Of a DNA stretch of 64,000 bases, positions 18,951 to 26,240 are shown piece after piece. A program made the translations under genes and the position numbers. The notes under the pieces are model-generated. The model was not told the DNA's origin. It searched no databases and saw only the letters and a program-made list of their open reading frames with translations. Source of the DNA: Taklimakanibacter albus (GTDB taxonomy: Bacteria > Pseudomonadota > Alphaproteobacteria > Rhizobiales > Aestuariivirgaceae); the NCBI RefSeq assembly GCF_016595235.1, contig NZ_JAENHL010000006.1:558001-622000 (forward strand), given 5' to 3'. Numbering within the stretch: position 1 is the stretch's first letter; every line of letters begins with the position of its first letter.

Positions 18951-19610
18951 ATGATGAAGATGATGTCCTTACGTAATGCACTCCTGATTGCCGCCCTCGC
19001 GACGCTTTCCGCCGGCATGGCCAATGCTTTCGAGCCGCCGGTCTTTCCGCTGAACGAGGCGCAGGTGAAGGCGCTCGAGGATTATTCGGCGGCCAAGACC
19101 GAAAAGGCCTTTGCCGCGGCCCCCGGCGGACAGTTCTCCGCGCAGACGGGCTTCATCAGCGCCACGGTGGCGGCGCGCGAAGCGCTCAAGGCCTGCGACC
19201 AGAACGTGTCCGATTCGACCAAGCGCTGCATTCTGATCGACCTGAACGGCCAGCGCCTGCCCGATGCCGTGCAGATGGCGCAGCTTCTGCGGATCGATCC
19301 CGCACTTCTGGAGAAGCCGACACCGATTCCCGATCTGGTGCTCGACATCGACGCCTGGCGCGCTAAGCAGGGTTATGGCGACAAGCCCGAGCACAAGGCT
19401 TTCGCCATCAGCCTGAAAGGACCCTGGGGACGCTCCTGGGAGGGTGGCTCGCTCGAAGAGGCTGAAAAGGAAGCGCTGGCAAGCTGCAACCGCCATGAGC
19501 CGGCCAAGACCGCACCCTGCTTCATCCTGATGCGCGATGGTGCGACCGTCCCGGTCGAGCAGCTTCGCGCCAATCCCGATCTTTCCGTCGACGGACAAAC
19601 GCCTCCCTGA
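18951..19610 (+). CDS. Secreted protein with two DUF4189-like modules
   Basis: Periplasmic or secreted protein of 219 residues. A signal peptide (about 1-26, ending AGMANA) is followed by two copies of a small cysteine-bearing module (about 50-115 and 150-210). Each runs from a KAFA-type strand through a Gly-rich turn, an Ala/Glu-rich helix with a Cys, a second Cys near IL or FIL, and DG/NG. The module resembles DUF4189 and recurs twice in the protein at 30536-31837. Start at the first ATG (18951); a TTG 15 bp upstream is possible. Role unknown. Confidence 0.7.
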   Translation: MMKMMSLRNALLIAALATLSAGMANAFEPPVFPLNEAQVKALEDYSAAKTEKAFAAAPGGQFSAQTGFISATVAAREALKACDQNVSDSTKRCILIDLNGQRLPDAVQMAQLLRIDPALLEKPTPIPDLVLDIDAWRAKQGYGDKPEHKAFAISLKGPWGRSWEGGSLEEAEKEALASCNRHEPAKTAPCFILMRDGATVPVEQLRANPDLSVDGQTPP

Positions 19611-19720
19611 ACGTCTTACTCGCGGGGGCCGCGCCGGGCCTCAACCTTGTGGCGCCGTGATTAGGGTTTCACTAACCACTCTAGACGCTTAAGGTCGCTG
19701 CAGGCGTAAGTGACGGCCGC

Positions 19721-19736
19721 TGGCACCCGACTTGCA
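19721..19736 (+). promoter_or_regulatory. Sigma54 promoter upstream of the ATP-grasp gene
   Basis: TGGCAC (19721-19726), five bases, then TTGCA (19732-19736) matches the sigma54 core consensus TGGCAC-N5-TTGCA at every defined position. It is intergenic and in the correct direction, placing the transcription start near 19747, about 75 nt before the ATP-grasp gene. A short hairpin (CGTCGC/GCGACG) lies in the leader. The activator and its upstream site were not identified. Confidence 0.75.
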
Positions 19737-19823
19737 ACCGGCTGCAATATCGGGGGACAGGAGGTCGCTGACGTCGCTGCAAGGCGACGGTTGTGCCGAA
19801 ATGGTTAAGGAAGCCGGCTGGTG

Positions 19824-21107
19824 ATGAAATTGGAACGAAGTTCGGTTGACGTGGGTCAATGGACCGCTTCGGGTATTTCCGACCGGCCGGTGCCTGAAAA
19901 GGGGACTGAATTGACGACGCAAGACGCGGCCCAGCGGCCGCGCGGGGCCATCATCCTGGCCGGATCGCACGGCGCCATAGCACTCGCCCGGGTCCTGGCC
20001 CGCCAGAAGCTGGATGTCTGGTTCGTGACGAATTACACGCCCCTGCCGCGTTTCTCGCGCGCCGTGGCGCAGTCGCGCAGCTGGCCCGGTGCCGAGAATC
20101 CGGGCGCCATCGAAGCGCTCGAGGAACTCGTGCGGCGTGAGAAGCTCGACGGTTATCTCCTCATTCCGGCCGCCGATGCCGATGTAAAATTCGCCGCCCA
20201 GGAGCATGAGCGCCTGTCGCGCCATCTCACTGTGCTGCTGCCCGACTGGTCGAGCCTGCAATGGGCGGTCGACAAGGCGCTGACCTACCAGCGCGCCGCC
20301 GAGCTCGGCATCGCGGTGCCCGAGGTCTATCCCATCCGCTCCTCCGAGGATGCTGCCCTGATGCCCATGCGGTTTCCGGTCGCCCTCAAGCCCGCGATGC
20401 GTATCGCGCTCAACCGCTTCACGCGCGACAAGGTCTGGCGCGCCGACGATCGCGAGAGCTTCATCCGTCTTTATGATGAAGCGGCGCGCCTCGTCGGAGC
20501 GGATTGCGTCGTCGTCCAGGAGCTCGTGCCCGGCGACGGCGAATGCCAGCTCTCCTATGCGAGTCTGTGGTGGCAGGGCCGGCCGGTCACCTCATTCGTG
20601 GCACAGCGCACCCGCCAATATCCGATCGATTTTAGCTATACGTCGACTTTCGTCGAAACCATCGATTCGGACGATGTGCGCCAGGCGGCCGAGACCTTCC
20701 TTGCATCCATCGGCCATCACGGCCTGTGCGAGATCGAGTTCAAACGCGATCCGCGCAACGGCGTGCTGAAGATCCTCGACGTCAATCCGCGGCCATGGTC
20801 GTGGTTCGGCCTCGCCGATGCGGCCGGCATCGATTTCGGCGCGGCGATCGTGACGCTCGCCAGTGGCCAGAAGCCGCCATCGATGCAAGCCCGCACCGGC
20901 GTGGGCTGGATGTTCAGCCTCAGGGACCAGGTCGCCGCAGTCCAGTTGGCGCTCGCCGGACGGCTCAATTTCGGAAGCTGGCTCGCATCGCTCACCCGCA
21001 CGCGCACCTTCGCGAGCTTCTCGCTCAGCGATCCGATGCCCGGCATCGTCGAGATGCCGCTGACTGTCTGGCGCGTGATCGCGCGCAATCTGAGCGGTCG
21101 CCGCTAG
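19824..21107 (+). CDS. ATP-grasp family ligase
   Basis: Predicted ATP-dependent carboxylate-amine ligase of 427 residues. After a 45-residue polar N terminus comes a Rossmann-like first domain (GAIILAGSHGAIALARVLA, DVWFVTN) and then the ATP-grasp fold: LKPAMRIA in the nucleotide lobe, VVQELVPGDGECQLSYAS, and the metal-binding FKRDPRNGVLKILDVNPRPW with the conserved Glu/Asn-x-Asn pattern. Substrates are not evident. The ATG at 19824 is taken; GTG at 19821 and a TTG near 19911 behind a GGGGAC site are alternatives. It lies behind a sigma54 promoter and 103 bp before a FemAB-like gene. Confidence 0.82.
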   Translation: MKLERSSVDVGQWTASGISDRPVPEKGTELTTQDAAQRPRGAIILAGSHGAIALARVLARQKLDVWFVTNYTPLPRFSRAVAQSRSWPGAENPGAIEALEELVRREKLDGYLLIPAADADVKFAAQEHERLSRHLTVLLPDWSSLQWAVDKALTYQRAAELGIAVPEVYPIRSSEDAALMPMRFPVALKPAMRIALNRFTRDKVWRADDRESFIRLYDEAARLVGADCVVVQELVPGDGECQLSYASLWWQGRPVTSFVAQRTRQYPIDFSYTSTFVETIDSDDVRQAAETFLASIGHHGLCEIEFKRDPRNGVLKILDVNPRPWSWFGLADAAGIDFGAAIVTLASGQKPPSMQARTGVGWMFSLRDQVAAVQLALAGRLNFGSWLASLTRTRTFASFSLSDPMPGIVEMPLTVWRVIARNLSGRR

Positions 21108-21210
21108 ATTACAATTACTCTACGTCGCTTAGGCCTGAGTGAGCTGTTAATATTTGCGCGGCTAAAGCTGCTGGAGCATCACGGATTTTCGTGACACTCT
21201 CCGGTGGATC

Positions 21211-22344
21211 ATGCCTCCGCAAAACAAGAAACTGTTCGATAGTGCAACACCCGGTAGCCGACTCAAAGACGACGCCTTTCGTGTCGAGATCGACTCGATT
21301 GCGGACCATGAGTGGGACAGGATCGCCAGCGCCTTCGCCGACATCCATCACGAGCAGACCGCGTGTTATGCCGGCCTCCATTGGAAGGGCCGTGACAGTC
21401 ACCTTCTTCTCTCGCGCGACGGCATGCCGGTCGCCGGCGCGCGCGTCGCATTGGTCAAGCTGCCGCTGATCGACAGGGGGCTCGCTTATCTTCGCTTCGG
21501 GCCGTTCTGGCGGCGGCGCGATCAGGCGGCCGATCCCGAAATCTACCGCGCTATGATTCGGGCGCTGGTCGAGGAATATTGCGGCAGGCGCGGCCATTGC
21601 CTGAGCGTCCTGGCGCGGCCGCATCCGGATTACCACGCGTTGGAAGGCGGCTGGTTGCGTGACATGGGCTTCGCCAAACGGCGCGATTATGAGGACCCGG
21701 AGCGTTATCTCGTCAATACGGCGCTCGATGCAAATGCCCAGAGCAAGAGCCTGGCGCAGAAATGGCGCTACAATCTGCGCCAGGCGGTCGCCAATTCACT
21801 CGATATCCGCCTGAGCGAGGATCCGGCGGAAGCGCAAGCCTTTCAGGCGCTGTATGCCGCCATGATGGAGCGCAAGGAATTCTCCAGCACGACACCGGTG
21901 CATCTGACCGGGCAGCTGATCGCCCGGCTGCCGGAGAATCTGAAGCCGAAGCTCTTCGTCGCCTATCATGAAAAGAAGCTGGTGGTCGGCGCCACCGTCG
22001 GGGTGTTCGGCGATACGGCCTATTACATGTTCGGCGCGTCGTCGGCCGAGGCGCTGCCGCTCAAGGCCGGCTATGCGCTGCATTGGCATATCGTCCAGTG
22101 GCTCAACGCGCAGGGGATCGGCTGGTACGATCTGGGCGGCGCATCGCACGAGCCGGGCTTGCGCCAGTTCAAGAAGGGTTTCGTCGGCAAGGCGGGCAAG
22201 ATCCTCGCCATGGAAGGCGAATATGACCGCTGGACATCGACGCTCGGCCGGATGTCGGCGGATATCATCTTCGAAGCGCGCCATCTCCGCCGCCGCATCC
22301 GTCACGGCGTGAAGTTCGGAAAGGCTTCAGGCGAAACGAACTGA
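21211..22344 (+). CDS. FemAB-like / GNAT-fold acyltransferase (BioF2-like)
   Basis: Protein of 377 residues with two GNAT-type halves, resembling FemAB-related aminoacyltransferases and the BioF2-like acetyltransferase_6 family. The second half shows KWRYNLRQAVAN, MMERKEF, an FVAYHEKKLVVGATVGVF core strand pair and WYDLGGASHEPGLRQFKKGF, the usual family ending. Such proteins transfer amino acids from aminoacyl-tRNA or acyl groups to cell-wall or polysaccharide precursors. Directly downstream of the ATP-grasp gene; the two probably share a transcript and a pathway. A small hairpin (ATCACG/CGTGA) lies in the gap. Confidence 0.8.
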   Translation: MPPQNKKLFDSATPGSRLKDDAFRVEIDSIADHEWDRIASAFADIHHEQTACYAGLHWKGRDSHLLLSRDGMPVAGARVALVKLPLIDRGLAYLRFGPFWRRRDQAADPEIYRAMIRALVEEYCGRRGHCLSVLARPHPDYHALEGGWLRDMGFAKRRDYEDPERYLVNTALDANAQSKSLAQKWRYNLRQAVANSLDIRLSEDPAEAQAFQALYAAMMERKEFSSTTPVHLTGQLIARLPENLKPKLFVAYHEKKLVVGATVGVFGDTAYYMFGASSAEALPLKAGYALHWHIVQWLNAQGIGWYDLGGASHEPGLRQFKKGFVGKAGKILAMEGEYDRWTSTLGRMSADIIFEARHLRRRIRHGVKFGKASGETN

Positions 22345-22353
22345 TCTCGGCAT

Positions 22354-22665
22354 CTACCGTGGCTCAGTATCGCCTTTGTCCTTCTCCTGGACGGCGTAGC
22401 GCCAGGTTTCCCATTTGACCCGCGCGATCTTGTAGGCGTCGATGATGGACAGCGCATAGATGAAGAAGCCACCGGCATAGCGGCCGATGAAGCTCGCCTG
22501 ATCGGGGGCCACCTTCGAGGTCGCCCAGCCGATGATGATCATGAAAAACAGGAATTGCAGGCCGCGGGCGGGGACGCCCGAGAAGACGTGGCCCGAGCCC
22601 GGCAGCGCGATGGCGAGCGCCAGTATGGCATAAGGGTTGAGCGGCTTTTGCGGCGTATCGGTCAT
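22354..22665 (-). CDS. Small membrane protein, unknown function
   Basis: 103-residue protein with three hydrophobic segments (about 12-30, 35-55 and 62-82) and a charged C terminus. The ATG at 22665 is chosen because it overlaps the upstream gene's stop as ATGA. The N-terminal NPYAILALAIALPGSGHVFSG and the GLQFLFFMIIIGW block resemble small DUF6677-like or TM2-like membrane proteins, but I cannot assign a family. Translationally coupled to the gene at 22662-23348. Confidence 0.65.
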   Translation of the reverse strand: MTDTPQKPLNPYAILALAIALPGSGHVFSGVPARGLQFLFFMIIIGWATSKVAPDQASFIGRYAGGFFIYALSIIDAYKIARVKWETWRYAVQEKDKGDTEPR

Positions 22666-23348
22666 GATGGGCTGGACCATTCGAGGATGGATTTCCGGAG
22701 CGAGAGGAGATGGTCGAGCAGGTCGCGCACCAGATCGGGATCGAGCGTGACCTCACCGAATTCGGCCTGGCGGAAGACGCCATACCGCACGCGGTCGGCC
22801 TCGGCGAGCTGCCAGACGAGGCGGCAGCCCTTGGGCGTGATCAGGAGCTCCTTGGCCATGGGAGCCTGGAATATGCCGAGATGCGGGGCCACGACATGGT
22901 AGGGCAGCACATGCTCGGGGTCATCGGTGCGCACCACGGCATATAGCGGCAAGTCGGGCAGCCCTTCGAGCGTCACCGGCAAATGGTCGAAATTGGAGAA
23001 GGTCGTGGGGCCGGCCGCCCGCATCATGAGATCGAAGGTGGCGGTGAGCGGCAAGGGCTCGGCGATCGTCGCCAGCAGCCAGATCGAGGGCAGCTTGCGG
23101 ATGGCGAGCGTGTCGACCACCGGGTGGAGCCTGACCCCGTGGCCCTGATATTTGCCGACGAGCTGCGGATAGCCGGGGAGGCCTTCGCCTTCGTAGCGCG
23201 CGTCCGCGAGGAGGGGCTTTACTCTGGCGAAGAAATCGTCGGGCGCCTGGCGCTTCTTGCGCAGAGCCGCCATGAGCTTCAGCGCGAAGCGGATGGCGAG
23301 TCCGATCGCGGCGGCGATGCCCAGTATGGTGATGATGGTTTGCAGCAT
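22662..23348 (-). CDS. Membrane-anchored conserved protein, unknown function
   Basis: 228 residues: one N-terminal hydrophobic anchor (about 4-22) then a soluble domain of about 190 residues with no motif I recognise. It is rich in the pattern of a mixed alpha/beta domain (YQGHGVRLHPVVDTLAIRKLP, then PLTATFDLMMRAAGPTTFSNFD). Overlaps the next gene by 4 bp. It follows the permease gene by 57 bp, but a strong hairpin (23358-23382) sits between them, only 9 bp before its start codon, and no clear ribosome site is visible. Confidence 0.65.
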   Translation of the reverse strand: MLQTIITILGIAAAIGLAIRFALKLMAALRKKRQAPDDFFARVKPLLADARYEGEGLPGYPQLVGKYQGHGVRLHPVVDTLAIRKLPSIWLLATIAEPLPLTATFDLMMRAAGPTTFSNFDHLPVTLEGLPDLPLYAVVRTDDPEHVLPYHVVAPHLGIFQAPMAKELLITPKGCRLVWQLAEADRVRYGVFRQAEFGEVTLDPDLVRDLLDHLLSLRKSILEWSSPS

Positions 23349-23357
23349 TGAATGATT

Positions 23358-23382
23358 ATGGCCCGCCGAAGCGGCGGGCCAT
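23358..23382 (-). terminator. Strong hairpin after the APC permease gene
   Basis: Perfect 11-bp inverted repeat ATGGCCCGCCG / CGGCGGGCCAT around a 3-base loop, 23 bp downstream of the permease stop. No T-run follows on either strand. It may end or protect the permease transcript and separate it from the next gene. Confidence 0.5.
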
Positions 23383-23405
23383 AGAGAGTGATTGCATCAC
23401 CTCGC

Positions 23406-24815
23406 TCAATAGCCTTTCGGCTTCGGCCAGGGCATCGTGAACTGGTCGCCGCGCCGCACATAGCGGTAGCGGTAGAAGTGGAACCAGATCGACACGATGA
23501 CGTAGAAGATCACCATCGCGATCAACTGCGAGCCATAGCCGAGGAAGATTGCGAAGAAGGTGATGGCGCAGAGAAGGAACAGGCAGATCGCCGGGATCGG
23601 GTGGAACGGATGGGTATATCCGCGCCGGATCGTGCCCAGCGGCCATTTGTTGCGGAACATCACGATGTTGATGCTCATGAAGGTGTATTGCAGCACGCCC
23701 GACAGGATCGAGAAGGTGATCGCCTGATTGATGTCGGCAATGAAGGCGAAGGCCAGCGCGATCGGCAGCAGGAAGAGAATGGACCTGTAAGGCGTCCGGT
23801 ATTTGGGATGGACCGCCGAGAACCAGGTCGGCAGATAGCGGTCACGGCCGAGCGAGAACCAGGCCCGGGCCGCATCGTTGATGCAGCCATTGGCCGAGGC
23901 CACGGCGGCGAGGATCGTTCCGACGAACAGCAGGAATTCGAGGAACGGACTTCCCGTCATCTTGGCCGCGTCCCACAGGGGATAGACCGTGATGCCGAGA
24001 TATTCCCATGGCAGGAGGCTCGCGCAGACATACCATGTCAGCGCCGCGGCGATCAGCAGTGTTATGATGCCGGCCATCGTGCCATAGGGCAAAGCGCGGG
24101 ACGGGGAGCGCACTTCCTCGGCCGCCTGTGTCGTGCCTTCGATGCCTAGATAGTACCAGATGGCAAATTGGAAGGCGGCGATGACGCCGATCCAGCCATA
24201 AGGCAGCGCGTTCTGCGGCGTCACCAGCTCATTGAGCTTGAGCACGACACCCTGGCTCCACGGCTGCACCGAAAAGAACAGGACGACGATGGCGACATAG
24301 GCTATCGCGGTGATGATGAAGTTCACATTGAGCGTCATCAGCACGCCGCGATAATTGAGCCACGCTAAGACCACGATGACGAGTGCGATGAAGCTGTCGC
24401 CATGGAAACCTTCCGTCGCCGCGAAGGCGACGATGGTGTCGCGTGCGAGGATCGCATCCGAGACTTCCAGCATCGTATAGGCGAAGACCAGGAAGAGGGC
24501 GACATTGAAGGCCATGAGGGGCCCGACAATGTGCTTGGCCTGGGCATATTGACCGCCGGCCGCAGCGACCGTCGAGGTCACCTCGGAATCGATCATGGCG
24601 ACGGAAGTGTAGAGAATACCTACGAACCAGCAGGTGATGAGGGCGGCAAGCGCGCCGCCCTTGTCGGCAGCGAAGTTCCAGCCAGTATATTCGCCGACGA
24701 GAACGATGCCGACGCCGAGCGCCCAGACATGGGCAGGACCGAGCACGCGCAGAAGCGATATGCGCTGTCCGTTGCCGGCGGCTTGGGTTGCGGTGGCTTG
24801 AGCTGCTTGTGACAT
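23406..24815 (-). CDS. APC superfamily permease (ethanolamine/amino-acid type)
   Basis: Inner-membrane transporter of 469 residues with about twelve spans. The start of helix 1, WALGVGIVLVGEYTGWNFA, resembles the unwound Gly-rich helix of ethanolamine/amino-acid permeases (GEY-GWN pattern), and a GGQYAQAK motif follows helix 2. The substrate is probably a small amine or amino acid, by family only. It is the last of four closely spaced genes; the other three encode tiny membrane proteins (24825-25678), with gaps of about 9-11 bp, so all four are very likely one operon and possibly one complex. Confidence 0.88.
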   Translation of the reverse strand: MSQAAQATATQAAGNGQRISLLRVLGPAHVWALGVGIVLVGEYTGWNFAADKGGALAALITCWFVGILYTSVAMIDSEVTSTVAAAGGQYAQAKHIVGPLMAFNVALFLVFAYTMLEVSDAILARDTIVAFAATEGFHGDSFIALVIVVLAWLNYRGVLMTLNVNFIITAIAYVAIVVLFFSVQPWSQGVVLKLNELVTPQNALPYGWIGVIAAFQFAIWYYLGIEGTTQAAEEVRSPSRALPYGTMAGIITLLIAAALTWYVCASLLPWEYLGITVYPLWDAAKMTGSPFLEFLLFVGTILAAVASANGCINDAARAWFSLGRDRYLPTWFSAVHPKYRTPYRSILFLLPIALAFAFIADINQAITFSILSGVLQYTFMSINIVMFRNKWPLGTIRRGYTHPFHPIPAICLFLLCAITFFAIFLGYGSQLIAMVIFYVIVSIWFHFYRYRYVRRGDQFTMPWPKPKGY

Positions 24816-24824
24816 GGCTGCCTC

Positions 24825-24986
24825 TCAAACCTTGTGCTTTTCGCTGACGGCTTCGATTTCCCCTTCGCGCGAGGAGGTCAATTGATCCTCGCTGTAGGTC
24901 GTATCCGTCTTGAACCAATCATAGAGCATCCACAGCGCAAGCGCGGCCGAGATAGCCCAGGCGATGTATGAGATTGTGAACCACAT
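24825..24986 (-). CDS. 53-residue single-span membrane protein, permease-associated
   Basis: Very short gene found by translating the gap between the permease and the 126-residue protein. It encodes MWFTISYIAWAISAALALW and continues through one membrane span (about 3-22) into a Glu/Asp/Ser-rich cytoplasmic-looking tail ending KHKV. The ATG is preceded by AGGAGCGCGCC, a good ribosome site, and the gene lies 9 bp from each neighbour. Its size, packing and one-span design suggest an accessory subunit of the permease. Unrecognised family. Confidence 0.7.
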   Translation of the reverse strand: MWFTISYIAWAISAALALWMLYDWFKTDTTYSEDQLTSSREGEIEAVSEKHKV

Positions 24987-24995
24987 GGCGCGCTC

Positions 24996-25376
24996 CTATT
25001 TCCCGTCGCCGAATTTTTCGGCGATCACTTCGCGGTATTCCTTGTCGGAGGCCCAGAAGAGAAAGACGTAGTAGCCGATGAGGACTGCCGCCATGAGGAC
25101 TAAGGTCAGCCAGTCGATATTGTAGTGGAAGCGGTTCTGGATGATGTCATGGGCGGTCGCCGGCGTGTAGCCGAGCTTCTCCCAGATCGACACCATGGTG
25201 GCGTTCTGGCCGAGCAATTCCCAGGTCGGGTTCTCGATCTTGTCGATCGCCTTGGCGGCGCCGGCGAGACCGAGTTGCAGCGGCAGCCACAAAGCGCCGA
25301 AGATCGCCAGGATCAGGAAGCCGACATCGACGAATTGCAGCGCCTTGTCTTGTTCGGGTGGTGTGTATTTTGCCAT
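24996..25376 (-). CDS. 126-residue membrane protein, permease-associated
   Basis: Two hydrophobic spans (about 16-38 and 89-108) separated by a polar segment of about 50 residues with NPTWELLGQNATMVSIWE, and a charged C terminus (EKFGDGK). Not a family I recognise. Second of three small genes before the permease; 11 bp after the 96-residue protein gene and 9 bp before the 53-residue one. Good GGGAGGG-type ribosome site (the upstream sequence reads AAGGGAGGGCAAA). Likely a transporter accessory protein, by position. Confidence 0.75.
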   Translation of the reverse strand: MAKYTPPEQDKALQFVDVGFLILAIFGALWLPLQLGLAGAAKAIDKIENPTWELLGQNATMVSIWEKLGYTPATAHDIIQNRFHYNIDWLTLVLMAAVLIGYYVFLFWASDKEYREVIAEKFGDGK

Positions 25377-25387
25377 TTTGCCCTCCC

Positions 25388-25678
25388 TTACATCCGGCCT
25401 TGCTTGCGCATGGCGTCGAGATGTTTGATGTCGAGGCCGTAGATGAACTCCTTGTCCTCGGCATAGTGCTTCACCATGGCCGCGATGGCGGCGGTGTTGA
25501 AGACGAGGATGGCGGCGGCGCCGATCAGCACGACGATGCGAATGGTTGCGTCAGGAATATGCGGCCAGGTCATGAACAGGACGAAGAGGATGGCGATCCA
25601 TAGGAGCGCTATGAGGAGCCAGGCACCGCGGCGATCGCTACGGTACATGGCCTCAATCCTCTGATTGAGGTCCGACAT
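25388..25678 (-). CDS. 96-residue membrane protein, first gene of the permease operon
   Basis: Two adjacent hydrophobic spans (about 18-37 and 45-67), an N-terminal charged segment (SDLNQRIEAMYRSDRRG) and a charged C-terminal tail (KHYAEDKEFIYGLDIKHLDAM). Family not recognised. It heads the four-gene cluster and has a GGAAGG ribosome site. A 7-bp dyad at 25758-25777 about 80 bp upstream may be an operator. Confidence 0.75.
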   Translation of the reverse strand: MSDLNQRIEAMYRSDRRGAWLLIALLWIAILFVLFMTWPHIPDATIRIVVLIGAAAILVFNTAAIAAMVKHYAEDKEFIYGLDIKHLDAMRKQGRM

Positions 25679-25988
25679 TTTTGTTTCCTTCCCATCGGGC
25701 GCTGCGTTTTCCCCGCAAGCCGCGCCGCCCCTTGTTAAGTTGCTTACGGGGCAATTTTATTTTCTCACAGGAAAATACGGCCCGGGGCCAAAGTCAAGAC
25801 GGGAGAGGAGCTTTCCCACCACGTCCTGCGGTTGCGGCATTGCACAATACCGGCCGGGCAGAGTTCAAAAACAAGCAATTCCAATGGTTTGAAGCTGAAC
25901 GGCAGATAAACGCGGCTCTCAGGCTCCATACAGGGGCAAAGGCGCATCCTCTGGCGACAATCACCACTCGCTCAGAGGAATCGTGCTT
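25679..25988. other. Intergenic region between the permease operon and an orphan small gene
   Basis: About 310 bp. Contains the presumed minus-strand promoter of the permease operon, with a TTGACT on the minus strand (within GTCAAG at 25793-25798 region) and an AT-rich stretch, but no well-spaced -10 could be fixed. The dyad at 25758-25777 is described separately. The half nearest 25989 shows nothing distinctive apart from the AGAGGAA ribosome site of the next gene. Confidence 0.5.
25758..25777. promoter_or_regulatory. Candidate operator of the permease operon
   Basis: Perfect inverted repeat TATTTTC-TCACAG-GAAAATA, arms of 7 bp with a 6-bp centre, in the promoter-proximal DNA of the permease operon. 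Size and symmetry suit a dimeric repressor, but no regulator gene is adjacent and the cognate protein is unknown. Confidence 0.3.
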
Positions 25989-26240
25989 ATGACTCGCCTT
26001 TTCGCCCGCAAGAATCTCCAGGTCACCCTTGGCCTCCTCGTGGCCATCGGCATTGCGGCGACCCGCACCGAGAAGCTTTTCGTCGAGATGCAGGCGAGCC
26101 TTCCGCATGAGACGGAGCGCATGATTTCGAGCCTCGGTCACAATCTGCCGGAGCCCTTCGACCCGGCCCGCGTGCCGCAGTCGGGCGGCATGGCCTCGCG
26201 CCTTCTCGCCGGCATCGGCGTGAATATCGTCAGGATCTGA
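25989..26240 (+). CDS. Orphan 83-residue protein
   Basis: Unrecognised small protein with one probable membrane span or signal anchor (about 10-27, LQVTLGLLVAIGIAATR) and a polar C-terminal part (HNLPEPFDPARVPQSGG). The ATG at 25989 has AGAGGAA 8-10 bp upstream, while the in-frame GTG 6 bp earlier would be too close to it. The C terminus overlaps the convergent ABC permease gene by 11 bp. Coding is supported by the ribosome site and composition, not by a known family. Confidence 0.55.
   Translation: MTRLFARKNLQVTLGLLVAIGIAATRTEKLFVEMQASLPHETERMISSLGHNLPEPFDPARVPQSGGMASRLLAGIGVNIVRI

Noticed and set aside
24996-25376. Possible DUF485 or DUF4212-type symporter partner
   Set aside because: The 126-residue protein has two spans and size in a similar range, but I could not match its motifs to either family; left as unrecognised.
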